NCBI GenBank assembly: GCA_003162475.1 | Contig: PMOI01000016.1 | Span: forward strand, 283,700-347,699 | Reading direction: 5' to 3' | Length of the DNA stretch: 64,000 bases | Source of the DNA: Acidimicrobiaceae bacterium | GTDB lineage: Bacteria; Actinomycetota; Acidimicrobiia; Acidimicrobiales; RAAP-2 | Shown here: one piece after another, positions 52,235-61,094 of the stretch | Position numbering within the stretch: position 1 is the stretch's first letter | How the letters are laid out: every line of letters starts with the position of its first letter | Translations under genes and position numbers: made by a program | The notes under the pieces: model-generated | What the model was told of the DNA's origin: nothing | Seen by the model: only the letters and a program-made list of their open reading frames with translations | Databases searched by the model: none

Positions 52235-52240
52235 TAAGTT
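52235..52240 (+). promoter_or_regulatory. -10-like element of the DUF5522 gene
   Basis: TAAGTT, 6 nt before GTG 52247. The rest of 52044-52246 shows no gene. Confidence 0.45.
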
Positions 52241-52246
52241 GGCCAC

Positions 52247-52465
52247 GTGCCCAACTCGACCCCGCGTCCGCACGTTTCTCGATGTGATCCCGATCGGGAA
52301 GACTACGAAGCCATACTGGCCGCCCACGAAGAGGCCGTCGCCCAAGGACTGCCGAGTTATCGCGACCCGTCGACGGGCCTCACCGTCTTAACGGTCTCGA
52401 CGCACCTCGCGCGCGGCACGTGTTGTGAGAGTGGGTGTCGCCACTGCCCCTATTTAGGGGACTGA
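52247..52465 (+). CDS. DUF5522-family small Cys-rich protein
   Basis: A 72 aa protein ending CCESGCRHCPYLGD, the hallmark Cys cluster (CCxxxCxxCP) of DUF5522 proteins, which suggests a metal or Fe-S site. The middle contains YEAILAAHEEAVAQGLPSYRDP, also family-like. Function is unknown. The last codons overlap the first inverted repeat that brackets the SIMPL gene. Confidence 0.85.
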   Translation: MPNSTPRPHVSRCDPDREDYEAILAAHEEAVAQGLPSYRDPSTGLTVLTVSTHLARGTCCESGCRHCPYLGD

Positions 52466-52475
52466 CATACCAGAC
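52447..52475 (+). repeat. Inverted repeat arm flanking the SIMPL-domain gene (left)
   Basis: TAGGGGACTGACATACC (52455-52471) followed by aGAC is repeated in inverse orientation at 53451-53471 with one mismatch in 21. The outer part CCCCTA-TT-TAGGGG (52447-52460) is itself a hairpin that overlaps the end of the DUF5522 gene. Confidence 0.7.
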
Positions 52476-52606
52476 ACACCCGGCGCAGCCGATAAATGAT
52501 GCCTACTCGACGAGTGGCTCGGCAGGTGATCACGAGTTTCACAATCTGCTCGCAGAACCGCCGCCCAACCCTCATCGGTTCATCATGCGAGGGTGAGGAC
52601 CACTTA

Positions 52607-53386
52607 CTAAGTTGAGTAGGTGGCGTAAACCACCACCGAGACGACCTTCGGAATCGAGCTGGTGTTGAAGTCTCCGCTGCCGTAATTGACGGACCCGGGC
52701 GCATCCACGGACACTTGTCCCACCTTGATCGAAATCGGCTTCCCCAACTTGACCTGTTTGCCCAACGCGGCTTGGGCACGCTGTCGAGCGTTTGCGGCCG
52801 CCTCTGCCGTGAGAGCGGGTCGCAGTTTCTTCAATCCATTGAAGGTGTACTGCGGTTGTTGGGCGATGAACGGAACGTTGTTGGTGAGCAGGAGATTACT
52901 GACGCCCAGAACACGCTGCATGGCGGTCAGGCGAGAGGACTGCACGGTGACCGTTTGGCTCATAGTGAAACTGGTCACTTGACCGGTGGCCTGTGTATTG
53001 GGTTGCACATTTACCGTGCCAAATGAGATTTCGACGTTGAGAGCTCCGGCGGCGATAAGCGCGTTGCGAATCTGGGCGGTCCACCCGTTCAATTGTGCCA
53101 GTGCCGCCGAGGTTGTCGGCTGCGTGCTGGCCACACTCGCCATCCATTGGAATGTGTTGGACGTGACTGCCCGTCCAGCAGAACCGGTAATCGTGATCTG
53201 GTTGGTCTGCGGTTGATTTCGGTTTCGGATCCCCGATGCTACCGACAACGATCCGATGATGAACGCCGCCGAGAGGATGATCATTCCAATCAACTGCTCA
53301 TGTGACCGAATCGAGCCTTTCTTCCGGGACGCTGGTTCTTGACCCTTATTCTCGATGCCGATGTCGGATCCCTCTTCGGCACTCAC
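52607..53386 (-). CDS. SIMPL-domain (DUF541) membrane-anchored protein
   Basis: A 259 aa protein with a cytoplasmic tail, one N-terminal membrane helix (about 33-53, LIGMIILSAAFIIGSLSV) and an extracellular SIMPL/DUF541 domain starting ITITGSAGRAVTSNTFQW, similar in fold to YggE and BP26. Function is uncertain; relatives are linked to oxidative stress or channel-like oligomers. Start GTG 53386 has TAACGT exactly 6 nt upstream. The gene is bracketed by inverted repeats. Confidence 0.86.
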   Translation of the reverse strand: MSAEEGSDIGIENKGQEPASRKKGSIRSHEQLIGMIILSAAFIIGSLSVASGIRNRNQPQTNQITITGSAGRAVTSNTFQWMASVASTQPTTSAALAQLNGWTAQIRNALIAAGALNVEISFGTVNVQPNTQATGQVTSFTMSQTVTVQSSRLTAMQRVLGVSNLLLTNNVPFIAQQPQYTFNGLKKLRPALTAEAAANARQRAQAALGKQVKLGKPISIKVGQVSVDAPGSVNYGSGDFNTSSIPKVVSVVVYATYST

Positions 53387-53392
53387 GGGTTC

Positions 53393-53398
53393 ACGTTA
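53393..53398 (-). promoter_or_regulatory. -10-like element of the SIMPL gene
   Basis: TAACGT on the minus strand, 6 nt before GTG 53386. Confidence 0.45.
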
Positions 53399-53450
53399 TC
53401 CCAACTCTTACCCCATTATTCTGACCATTTCGCCGCGAACTGCCGGGTGC

Positions 53451-53479
53451 GTCAGGTATGTCAGTCCCCTATTTAGAGG
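53451..53479 (-). repeat. Inverted repeat arm flanking the SIMPL-domain gene (right)
   Basis: Reverse-strand copy of the element at 52447-52475: 20 of 21 inner positions match, and the outer hairpin is CCTCTA-AA-TAGGGG here. It overlaps the stop codon of ald. Confidence 0.7.
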
Positions 53480-54591
53480 AGTGAGCGAAGCGGCGTGTAG
53501 GTAAGGCCGAGCGCTTCCGCGACGGGGCCATACGTAACCTTGCCGTTCACGACGTTGACCCCTTCGGCGAGGGCGTCGTCGGCGACCACCGCTTCTCGCC
53601 AACCGTGACGCGCGAGCTCTAAGACGTACGGCAGCGTCGCGTTCGAGAGAGATTTCGTCGACGTCGCGGGGACAGCGCCCGGCATGTTCGCCACGCAGTA
53701 GAAAATCGAGCCGTTGACTTCAAAGGTCGGATTCGAGTGCGTGGTTGGACGCGTGGCTTCAAAGCAGCCTCCCTGGTCGACCGAGATGTCCACCAACACT
53801 GATCCCTCGCGCATCCGAGCGACGAGATCGTTGCTCACCAACTTCGGTGCCTTCGCGCCGACCACGAGCACGGCGCCAATGACGATGTCGGCGTCGAGGC
53901 AAGCCTCCTCGATCGCTAACGTCGACGACGCGATCGTCTCGACGCGGCCGTCGAAGTGGATGTCCACTTGACGAAGTCGCTCGAGGTTGCGGTCGAGTAT
54001 CTTCACGTTCGCGTGCAGGCCCACGGCCATCGTCGCCGCGGCCAGGCCCGAAACGCCCGCGCCAATGACGACCACGTTCGCCGGCGCCACGCCGGGTACA
54101 CCCGAGATCAGCGTGCCGTGTCCCCCGCCAGGACGCATGAGGTGATGCGCGCCCATAAGTGTCGCCATACGTCCGGCGACTTCACTCATGGGTGTGAGAA
54201 GGGGCAGCGAGTTGTCGCGTAGACGAACGGTTTCGTAGGCGATCGCGACGTTGTCCGCCGCGACCAACGCGTCGGTGCACTCCCTCGACGCTGCCAGGTG
54301 CAGGTAGGTGAAGAGAACTTGATGGCGGTGCGCCGCGAGGCGCTGGTACTCGGCGCCCACGGGTTCCTTGACCTTGAGAATCATCTCGCTTTCGGCCCAG
54401 ACGTCGTCGGCGCTGTCGACGATGGTGGCGCCGTTCGCGACGTAACTCGCGTCGGGAATGGAAGAGCCAACGCCGGCGTCTCGTTCGATGAGCACACGGT
54501 GTCCCGCGCCCGTGAGCTCTCGAGCGCCCGCGGGCGTCAACGCCACGCGGTCCTCGTCGGTCTTAATCTCTTTGACTACGCCGATGATCAT
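53473..54591 (-). CDS. ald: Alanine dehydrogenase
   Basis: NAD-dependent reversible deamination of L-alanine to pyruvate and ammonia (372 aa). The start MIIGVVKEIKTDEDRVALTPAGA, catalytic Lys in MILKVKEP, His in LFTYLHLAA, Rossmann loop VIGAGVSGLAAATMA and the ending VNGKVTYGPVAEALGL are all family-typical. ATG 54591 has AAAGAG upstream; an in-frame GTG at 54609 is less likely. It follows the aldehyde dehydrogenase by 77 nt and may regenerate pyruvate for the nearby aminotransferase. Confidence 0.95.
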   Translation of the reverse strand: MIIGVVKEIKTDEDRVALTPAGARELTGAGHRVLIERDAGVGSSIPDASYVANGATIVDSADDVWAESEMILKVKEPVGAEYQRLAAHRHQVLFTYLHLAASRECTDALVAADNVAIAYETVRLRDNSLPLLTPMSEVAGRMATLMGAHHLMRPGGGHGTLISGVPGVAPANVVVIGAGVSGLAAATMAVGLHANVKILDRNLERLRQVDIHFDGRVETIASSTLAIEEACLDADIVIGAVLVVGAKAPKLVSNDLVARMREGSVLVDISVDQGGCFEATRPTTHSNPTFEVNGSIFYCVANMPGAVPATSTKSLSNATLPYVLELARHGWREAVVADDALAEGVNVVNGKVTYGPVAEALGLTYTPLRSLL

Positions 54592-54668
54592 CGTTGATCG
54601 CTCTTTCACTCTTCTTGGCCACTCTCACGCTAACAACTTGGCGCGTCGCGCACTCACTCAAAGTGAAG

Positions 54669-56096
54669 CTAAAACTCGAGGTTGTGCATCACGTGCTTGA
54701 TACGCGTGTAGTCCTCGAACCCGTACACCGAGAGGTCCTTGCCGTAGCCCGACTTCTTGAAGCCCCCGTGGGGCATCTCGGCGACCAGTGGGATGTGGGT
54801 GTTGACCCAGACGCAGCCAAAGTCGAGGTCGCGCGCGAAGCGAAGAGCCCGACCGTGGTCCCTTGTCCACACCGACGACGCCAAGCCGTAGTCCACCCCG
54901 TTCGCCCAACTGAGGGCCTCGGCTTCGTCAGAGAACTTCTGGACGGTGATGACGGGACCAAAGATCTCGTTCTGGATCATCTCGTCGTCTTGATGAAGGC
55001 CCGCCACGACCGTGGGTTCGATGAAGAAGCCGTCACTTCCCACCTGGGAACCGCCCGCCACCACCGACGCGTGCTTGGGGGTACGGCCCAAGATTCCAGT
55101 CACGCGCTCGAACTGAGCACGATTGTTGACGGGACCGAAGAGCGCGTCATCGTTCTCCGGCGGACCGATCACCGTGTTCTTCGCCTGCTCGGCCAGCGCG
55201 TCGACGAAGTCACCGTAGACCTTGTCACCAGCCAGCACGCGCGTCGCGGCCGTGCAGTCCTGGCCCGCGTTGAAGTAGCCAGCGATGGCGATACCTTCAA
55301 CGGCCGCGGCGAGATCGACGTCGTCGAAGACCACGACCGGGGCCTTGCCACCGAGTTCCAAATGGACGCGCTTGAGGTTCTTCGCCGCCGAGCCAGCGAC
55401 CTCCATGCCCGCTCGAACCGATCCGGTGATGGACACCATCGCCGGCACGGGGTGCTCGACGAGCGCGCGACCGGTGTCGCGGTCACCGCACACCACACCA
55501 AAGACGCCTTCGGGGAGTACCTCGGCCATCAGTTTCGCCATGAACAACGTCGACGCCGGTGTCGAGTCGCCGGGCTTGAGGACCATTGTGTTGCCCGCGG
55601 CGATGGCCGGCGCCCACTTCCACACCGCCATCATCATCGGATAGTTCCACGGCGTCACCGCCCCACACACGCCCACGGGCTCGCGACGTACGTAACTCGT
55701 CATGCCCTCCATGTACTCTGCGGCGCCTCGACCCTCCAACAGTCGCGCGGCACCCGCGAAGAAACGGATCTGGTCGATCATCGGCGGGACTTCCTCACTC
55801 ATCGTGAGCGCGATGATCTTTCCCGTGTTCTCCGCTTCGATCGCGACGAGCTCTTCGGCGTTGGCTTCGAAGAGGTCGGCGATCTTCAAGAGAGCGAGTG
55901 AACGTTGTGACGGCGTCGTGCGCTTCCATGAAGTGAAGGCCTTCGAGGCGACCTGGACCGCGTGATCGACGTCACGCTCATCCGAGACGGGCATTTCGGC
56001 GAACGGTTGACCGGTCACGGGACTGATCAACTCCACGTACTTCGCGCTCTTTGGCGCGAGCGATTCGCCTCCAATGAAGTTGGCCAAGCGACGCAT
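54669..56096 (-). CDS. Aldehyde dehydrogenase, aminoaldehyde/betaine-aldehyde type
   Basis: NAD-dependent aldehyde dehydrogenase (475 aa) of the gamma-aminobutyraldehyde/betaine aldehyde group. It has [19 protein letters not shown], general base in [11 protein letters not shown], catalytic Cys in [11 protein letters not shown] and the ending [15 protein letters not shown]. An AGGAGG ribosome-binding site 4 nt before ATG 56096 overrides an in-frame codon at 56174. Its partners across the divergent region are an Lrp regulator, a class III aminotransferase and an FAD oxidoreductase, pointing to polyamine or omega-amine breakdown. Confidence 0.92.
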   Translation of the reverse strand: MRRLANFIGGESLAPKSAKYVELISPVTGQPFAEMPVSDERDVDHAVQVASKAFTSWKRTTPSQRSLALLKIADLFEANAEELVAIEAENTGKIIALTMSEEVPPMIDQIRFFAGAARLLEGRGAAEYMEGMTSYVRREPVGVCGAVTPWNYPMMMAVWKWAPAIAAGNTMVLKPGDSTPASTLFMAKLMAEVLPEGVFGVVCGDRDTGRALVEHPVPAMVSITGSVRAGMEVAGSAAKNLKRVHLELGGKAPVVVFDDVDLAAAVEGIAIAGYFNAGQDCTAATRVLAGDKVYGDFVDALAEQAKNTVIGPPENDDALFGPVNNRAQFERVTGILGRTPKHASVVAGGSQVGSDGFFIEPTVVAGLHQDDEMIQNEIFGPVITVQKFSDEAEALSWANGVDYGLASSVWTRDHGRALRFARDLDFGCVWVNTHIPLVAEMPHGGFKKSGYGKDLSVYGFEDYTRIKHVMHNLEF

Positions 56097-56234
56097 ATGC
56101 CCTCCTAAAGTTGGGCTGTTCTCCAACAGCGCTCCACGCCACTCTGCCAGAGTTTGCTTGGGCTTCGCAACCACGGACTATGAAATAAGTCACCTGAGGC
56201 ACGTATGACGACGCATTCCGTCGCGATATACCCC

Positions 56235-56240
56235 TATACT
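56235..56240 (+). promoter_or_regulatory. -10-like element upstream of the Lrp gene
   Basis: TATACT, 50 nt before ATG 56291. No convincing -35 was seen. The Lrp gene has its own AGGAG ribosome-binding site, so this unit would have a normal leader. Confidence 0.35.
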
Positions 56241-56290
56241 GTCCGTATCCGCAGTCCAAAGCCGCCAAGGCCACGGACTAGGAGCAACCG

Positions 56291-56815
56291 ATGCCAGGAC
56301 CCAAACCACAGCGACAGAGTCAAGCGAACGGTGATCGTTCGAACATTGAGCTCATCAACACTGCGCCGGGAGTCCTCGACGCACCCGATCGCAAGATCAT
56401 CAGCCTCTTGCAACAAGACGGACGACGCGCGTACGGCGCGATCGCCGAAGAGATCGGTCTCTCCGAAGCCGCGGTGCGCCGTCGCGTACAGCGTCTGAAG
56501 GATTCGGGCGTGATGCAGATCGTGGCGATCACCGATCCCCTGCAACTTGGCTACGGGCGTGAAGCGCTGATCGGCATTCGCGTGCACGGCGACGTACGCC
56601 TGGTAGCGGACAAGATCGCGGCAATCGACGAGGCGAACTACGTCGTTATGACCGCGGGAAGCTTTGACATCATCGCCGAGGTCATCGCGGAAGACGACAA
56701 CGACTTGGTGCACCTCTTGAATGATGCGATTCGCTCCATTCCGGGCGTGACAGAAGTCGAAACATTTTTGTATTTGAAACTAGCGAAGCAGACCTATGCA
56801 TGGGGGACAAAGTGA
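56291..56815 (+). CDS. Lrp/AsnC-family transcriptional regulator
   Basis: Amino-acid-responsive regulator (174 aa). The winged helix is LDAPDRKIISLLQQDGRRAYGAIAEEIGLSEAAVRRRVQRLKDSGVMQIVAI and a C-terminal RAM ligand-binding domain runs to ETFLYLKLAKQTYAWG. AGGAG lies 6 nt before ATG 56291. Its stop overlaps the aminotransferase start (GTGA), so it is co-expressed with the pathway it probably controls, together with the divergent aldehyde dehydrogenase-ald unit. Confidence 0.94.
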   Translation: MPGPKPQRQSQANGDRSNIELINTAPGVLDAPDRKIISLLQQDGRRAYGAIAEEIGLSEAAVRRRVQRLKDSGVMQIVAITDPLQLGYGREALIGIRVHGDVRLVADKIAAIDEANYVVMTAGSFDIIAEVIAEDDNDLVHLLNDAIRSIPGVTEVETFLYLKLAKQTYAWGTK

Positions 56816-58233
56816 CACTTCACGAGACAATTACCGACGGGATCACCGTCACTGACGAGAAACACGCCAGTCATCGATACTCCGAACGCGCGAGACGCAA
56901 CCTCTGGATGCATATGTCGCGCATGGGGGCGTACAACGACCTCCACGAAGTGCCGATCATGGTGCGCGGAGAGGGTACGCGCGTCTACGACGCGAACGGC
57001 ACCGAGTACTTCGACGGACTCTCGGGTCTCTTCACCAACGCACTCGGTCACGGACGCCGAGACATCGGCGAGGCCGCGGCGAAGCAGATGAGCGAACTCG
57101 CTTTCTTCCCGATCTGGACCTACGCCCACCCGAAAGCCATTGAACTGGCCGAACGCTTGGCGAGTCTCTCGCCCGGTGACCTCAATCGCGTCTTCTTCAC
57201 TACCGGTGGCGCCGAGGCCAACGAGAGTGCTTGGAAACTTGCGCGTCAGTACCACAAGATGCGCGGTGACCTCGATCGCTACAAGGTCATCAGCCGCGAC
57301 GTCGCGTACCATGGCACTACCCTTGGAGCGCTCACGATCACGTCGCTCGAGTCGTACCGCACGCCCTTCGAGCCGCTCGTGCCGGGCGCCGTCAAGGTCC
57401 CGGCCGTCAACTTCTACCGAGCTGAACAGCACGGCGATAACTTCGAGGCCTTCGGTCTCTGGCAGGCGCACCAGATCGAAGAGGCCATACTCCGTGAGGG
57501 TCCCGAGACGATCGCCGCGGTCTTCCTCGAGCCCGTGCAGAACGCCGGCGGCTGTTTCGCGCCGCCCCTGAGTTACTGGAAAGAGGTCCGCGAGATCTGT
57601 GACCGCTACGGCGTGTTGCTCGTCTCGGACGAAGTGATCTGCGCCTTCGGACGTATCGGTACGTGGTTCGGTGGTCAAAAGTACGACTACGTCCCCGACA
57701 TCATCACCTGCGCGAAGGGCATCACCGCCGGCTACGCTCCGCTGGGCGCAATGATCGTGTCGGATCGTATCGCCGAACCCTTTATGCACGACGACGTTTC
57801 TTTCCTGCACGGCTTCACCTGGGCCGGTCACCCGGCCTCGTGTGCCGTGGCGCTGAAGGCCCTCGAGATCTTGGAGAACGAGAAGGTCCTCGAGAACGTG
57901 CTTGCGAACCAGGACTACTTCCAACAGAGCCTCGAGTCGCTGAAGGACATCCCGATCGTGGGCGACGTGCGCGGCACCGGCTACTTCTGGGGCATCGAAC
58001 TCGTCAAGGATCAGGGCACCAAAGAGACGTGGGCCGGCGACGACGCGGAACGACTGCTGCGTGGCTACGTGTCGCCCGAGATGTTCCGTCGGGGACTCAT
58101 CTGTCGCTCGGACGACCGCGGAGACCCCGTCGTGCAACTCGCTCCACCGTTGATCTCTACTCGCGATGACATCGACTTCATGGCCGGGGTCTTGCGTGAA
58201 GTATTCACCGGAGCGTCCAAGCTCAACATCTAG
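56812..58233 (+). CDS. Class III omega-aminotransferase (putrescine/beta-alanine:pyruvate type)
   Basis: PLP aminotransferase (473 aa) of the class III group acting on terminal amines, with pyruvate as usual acceptor. N-terminal YSERARRNLWMHMSRMG and FDGLSGLFTNALGHGRRDI, FFTTGGAEANESAWKLARQY, Asp in LVSDEVICAFGRIG and PLP Lys in ITCAKGITAGYAPLGAMI are typical of putrescine/spermidine aminotransferases. GTG 56812, with GGGGGA 4 nt upstream and a GTGA overlap with the Lrp stop, is preferred; ATG 56800 is possible. Its stop overlaps the FAD oxidoreductase start (TAGTG). Confidence 0.93.
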   Translation: MTLHETITDGITVTDEKHASHRYSERARRNLWMHMSRMGAYNDLHEVPIMVRGEGTRVYDANGTEYFDGLSGLFTNALGHGRRDIGEAAAKQMSELAFFPIWTYAHPKAIELAERLASLSPGDLNRVFFTTGGAEANESAWKLARQYHKMRGDLDRYKVISRDVAYHGTTLGALTITSLESYRTPFEPLVPGAVKVPAVNFYRAEQHGDNFEAFGLWQAHQIEEAILREGPETIAAVFLEPVQNAGGCFAPPLSYWKEVREICDRYGVLLVSDEVICAFGRIGTWFGGQKYDYVPDIITCAKGITAGYAPLGAMIVSDRIAEPFMHDDVSFLHGFTWAGHPASCAVALKALEILENEKVLENVLANQDYFQQSLESLKDIPIVGDVRGTGYFWGIELVKDQGTKETWAGDDAERLLRGYVSPEMFRRGLICRSDDRGDPVVQLAPPLISTRDDIDFMAGVLREVFTGASKLNI

Positions 58234-59633
58234 TGCGACCACCGGACTCACTGTGGTGGTCGACGCTCGACCAACCGGTGACACCTCGAGCGCCACTGCG
58301 TGAACATCTCGACGTCGACGTCGCCATCGTGGGCGGCGGCTTCACGGGCCTGTGGACCGCTCGCGAGCTCAAGCGCCGTGACCCCTCGCTTCGCGTTGCC
58401 GTGCTCGAGAAGTCGGTCTGCGGCTTTGGGGCCTCGGGACGAAACGGCGGGTGGGCGTCGGCGCTCTATCCCCTCGGCGACGACGCCGTCATCGCCCGCC
58501 ACGGACGAGCTGCCTTCGATCACTTGCGCCTCGAACTCCAAGGGGCCGTGCGTTCCCTCGGCGCGTCGATCGCGGCCGACGGCATCGACGCACACTTCAT
58601 ACAGGGAGGCTCGCTGACCTTCGCTCGCAGCGACGTGCAAGCAAAGCGACTCCGCGACGGCGTCGCCGCCGCCGCCGAACACGGCTACGACCCCGACGAC
58701 CTCACGTGGCTCGACGAAGGCGCGGCGCGTGAGCGTGGCAACGTCAGCAACTCGCTGGGTGCTACGTACACGCCCCACTGTGCACGACTCCATCCCGCTC
58801 GACTCGTTCGAGGACTCGCGGAGGTGGACGAGCGACTCGGCGTCGACATCTATGAGAACACCACGGTGACGCGAATCGTCGGTGGTCACGACGGGACGTT
58901 GGCCGAGGTCATCACCGCCCACGCCAGCGTGCACGCGCGTTTTGTCGTTCGAGCCACCGAGGGCTTCACCTCGACACTTCCCGGCGAGCGGCGAAGTGTC
59001 GCGCCGATCTACTCGCTCATGATTGCCACGGAACCCCAGCCCGCGTCGTTCTGGGACGAGGTCGGTTTTCGCGACTACGAGACGTTCGCCGACGATCGTC
59101 ACCTCATCATCTACGGCCAGCGCACCAACGACGACCGCGTGGCCTTTGGCGGACGGGGCGCGCCATACCACTTCGCCTCAACGGTGGAAGAGCGATTCGA
59201 TCTGAACCCCAAGGTCTTCACCCTCCTCGATTCAACGCTCCGCGAACTCTTTCCTTCACTCTCGGGCGACGTCTCGCACCGCTGGGGAGGACCCCTAGCG
59301 ATGCCGCGCGATCTCTCGCCTTCGGTACTGGTCGACTACCCGACCGGACTCGCGAGCGCCGGCGGGTACACCGGTGACGGCGTGGTGATGAGCTACCTCG
59401 CCGCGAACTGCCTCGCCGATCTCATCAGCGCGCCCGGTGCCGAAACGTCGTTCACTACGTTGCCCTTCGTGCAACACCGGAGCAAACGCTGGGAAGTCGA
59501 ACCCCTGCGCTGGATGGGAATCAACGTGGGTCTCGGGTTGGCGGCGTGGGCCGATCGCGTCGAGCGAAGAAAGAACCAAGAGAGTCGCGCCAGTCACTGG
59601 CTCGACCGACTCTTCAATCAGTTCCCTCCCTAA
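58233..59633 (+). CDS. FAD-dependent amine oxidoreductase (PuuB-like, DAO family)
   Basis: Flavin oxidoreductase (466 aa) of the DAO fold. The FAD Rossmann loop is VDVAIVGGGFTGLWTARELKRRDP and the next motif GASGRNGGWASALYP is typical of gamma-glutamylputrescine oxidase-like proteins. The C-terminal FAD contact is GLASAGGYTGDGVVMSYLAANCLADLI. Its GTG overlaps the aminotransferase stop. It probably oxidises a secondary or primary amine of the same pathway; gamma-glutamylated substrates are not supported because no ligase gene is present here. Confidence 0.9.
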   Translation: MRPPDSLWWSTLDQPVTPRAPLREHLDVDVAIVGGGFTGLWTARELKRRDPSLRVAVLEKSVCGFGASGRNGGWASALYPLGDDAVIARHGRAAFDHLRLELQGAVRSLGASIAADGIDAHFIQGGSLTFARSDVQAKRLRDGVAAAAEHGYDPDDLTWLDEGAARERGNVSNSLGATYTPHCARLHPARLVRGLAEVDERLGVDIYENTTVTRIVGGHDGTLAEVITAHASVHARFVVRATEGFTSTLPGERRSVAPIYSLMIATEPQPASFWDEVGFRDYETFADDRHLIIYGQRTNDDRVAFGGRGAPYHFASTVEERFDLNPKVFTLLDSTLRELFPSLSGDVSHRWGGPLAMPRDLSPSVLVDYPTGLASAGGYTGDGVVMSYLAANCLADLISAPGAETSFTTLPFVQHRSKRWEVEPLRWMGINVGLGLAAWADRVERRKNQESRASHWLDRLFNQFPP

Positions 59634-60268
59634 TGCAGGATGTTCACCGCTCGAGCCGCCACGATGGAGATCGTGATGAGCGACGCGATTGACTCACCCA
59701 AGAAGAGCGCTTTGGCTCGGGGCGACAACGGCATAGCATCAGCCGGCGCAAAGCTCGTGCCGTTGGCGAACGACGTGTAGAGATAGTCGAAGAACTGTGG
59801 GCGCCAGTCGGGCGGCGCCAACTTCGGATTCTCCATCTGCGGAAATTGAATGTCGGGCATCAGCGAGTTGGAACCCGCTCGCCGTTGTGGGCCACCCCGA
59901 TCCATCTCCCAGAGCCACAGTCCGAAGACGATGACGTTGGTCAACCAGATCGAGACCGCCGAGAAGATCAACTGGCGACCTTGGGACACTTGCGAGTTCA
60001 AGAGGCGGTCCACGAGCAGCCCGACGGAGGTCATGTTGGCCACCGTCACCAGGGCAATGAGGCTCACGCAGAGATTCCGCACCCAGGGCGCGTCGTCGGC
60101 GTGACGGTGTCGTCTCGCCGACAGCGGGATGAGCGGCAAGATCACCAGGATCGGCAGCAGCCATTTGGGCCCAATGGCGAGTCGACTGGGCAGCAGCACG
60201 AAGAGCCCCGCGCAGACCAAAAGGGCCAACGAGGCCGGCCAGTGAGGTTCGGAGTGTTCGTCTGTCAT
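59630..60268 (-). CDS. DUF1345-like integral membrane protein
   Basis: A 212 aa membrane protein with about five hydrophobic spans: LALLVCAGLFVLLP, WLLPILVILPLIPL, LCVSLIALVTVANM, SVWLTNVIVFGLWLWE and a C-terminal ESIASLITISIVAARAVNIL. The segment FFDYLYTSFANGTSFAPADAMPLSPRAK resembles the conserved loop of DUF1345 proteins. Function is unknown. It converges on the FAD oxidoreductase with a 4 nt stop-codon overlap (CTAA). Confidence 0.75.
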   Translation of the reverse strand: MTDEHSEPHWPASLALLVCAGLFVLLPSRLAIGPKWLLPILVILPLIPLSARRHRHADDAPWVRNLCVSLIALVTVANMTSVGLLVDRLLNSQVSQGRQLIFSAVSIWLTNVIVFGLWLWEMDRGGPQRRAGSNSLMPDIQFPQMENPKLAPPDWRPQFFDYLYTSFANGTSFAPADAMPLSPRAKALFLGESIASLITISIVAARAVNILH

Positions 60269-60276
60269 GAATTGAC

Positions 60277-61062
60277 CTAACTGAGCGTGGCTTGTGAGAG
60301 CGACGTGAGGTTGCGAGGAATCAACAAGGTAGGAATGCTCTTGCTGGTGAGAAGCTTGTCAATCGAGGCGAGAGGGATCGCCTTCACGTCCGTCGGCGTG
60401 GCGATGTGCACCGGCTGATTGTACGACGACACCGTCACGCTCAACGTCGTCGTGGTGTGCGCTGATTTCACCGTGACGCTGCTCATGGAAACCTCGCCCT
60501 GGCTTCCCACCGTGATGGACCAGAGAACGGAACCGAGCACCGACGTGGTGGACGAACCGAAGAGATTCGTGAGGGCGACGTGGTTACGGTAGAGGACGTA
60601 GGTCGTCGAGTAACCGCTTTTACTGATGGTCTCTTGAAAGCCCGTGATGAGTTTGATGTCGGGCTTGGTCAACTCGAGCGCGACGCCAAACAGCGCTGGA
60701 GACTTCAGATTCGCGTCCTGCCAGGGTCCACTGGACTGCGCGGCGGAACGCGCGTAGAGATGATTTTTGACCAGTCGAAGTTCTATCGCGGCCGCTGAGA
60801 CGACCGCGGGGATACTGACGACGGCGTCCACCTCGTTGGCCGTGAAGTTCACGGCGACGTTGGCGCTGAGGACGAAATTTGTGCCAGTCGAAAGGTGCAC
60901 GACCAGCTTCGCCGACGAGGGCGGATAGCCGTTCAGGACCAAAGGATCCTTCGCAAGACCGGCGGGATTCGAATCGGTCGCGGCGAGAACCACGCCAGTT
61001 GCGGTAAGTGCGAGGGCGACGGCGGCGAGCGCGAGGGCCATGAGGCGCTTCTTTACTGCCAT
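60277..61062 (-). CDS. Secreted hypothetical protein (LolA/LppX-like fold possible)
   Basis: A 261 aa exported protein of unknown function. The signal peptide has basic VKKRLM, core ALALAAVALALTATGVVLA and a likely cut near AAT or SNA. No lipobox Cys is seen. The mature part is rich in beta-prone, Ser/Thr/Val sequence, as in LolA-like lipoprotein carriers or LppX; this is a fold guess only. Start ATG 61062 has TAGGGT exactly 6 nt upstream. It precedes the DUF1345-like gene by 8 nt, so the two are probably co-transcribed. Confidence 0.75.
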   Translation of the reverse strand: MAVKKRLMALALAAVALALTATGVVLAATDSNPAGLAKDPLVLNGYPPSSAKLVVHLSTGTNFVLSANVAVNFTANEVDAVVSIPAVVSAAAIELRLVKNHLYARSAAQSSGPWQDANLKSPALFGVALELTKPDIKLITGFQETISKSGYSTTYVLYRNHVALTNLFGSSTTSVLGSVLWSITVGSQGEVSMSSVTVKSAHTTTTLSVTVSSYNQPVHIATPTDVKAIPLASIDKLLTSKSIPTLLIPRNLTSLSQATLS

Positions 61063-61068
61063 TTCACC

Positions 61069-61074
61069 ACCCTA
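61069..61074 (-). promoter_or_regulatory. -10-like element of the secreted-protein gene
   Basis: TAGGGT on the minus strand, 6 nt before ATG 61062. Confidence 0.5.
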
Positions 61075-61094
61075 CCGTTTCGTCTTCGAAGAAC

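Noticed and set aside
54594..55901. 435-residue frame antisense to the aldehyde dehydrogenase
   Set aside because: Shadow of a motif-complete gene on the other strand.
56794..58296. 500-residue frame antisense to the aminotransferase
   Set aside because: Same reason; the plus-strand aminotransferase has full catalytic motifs.
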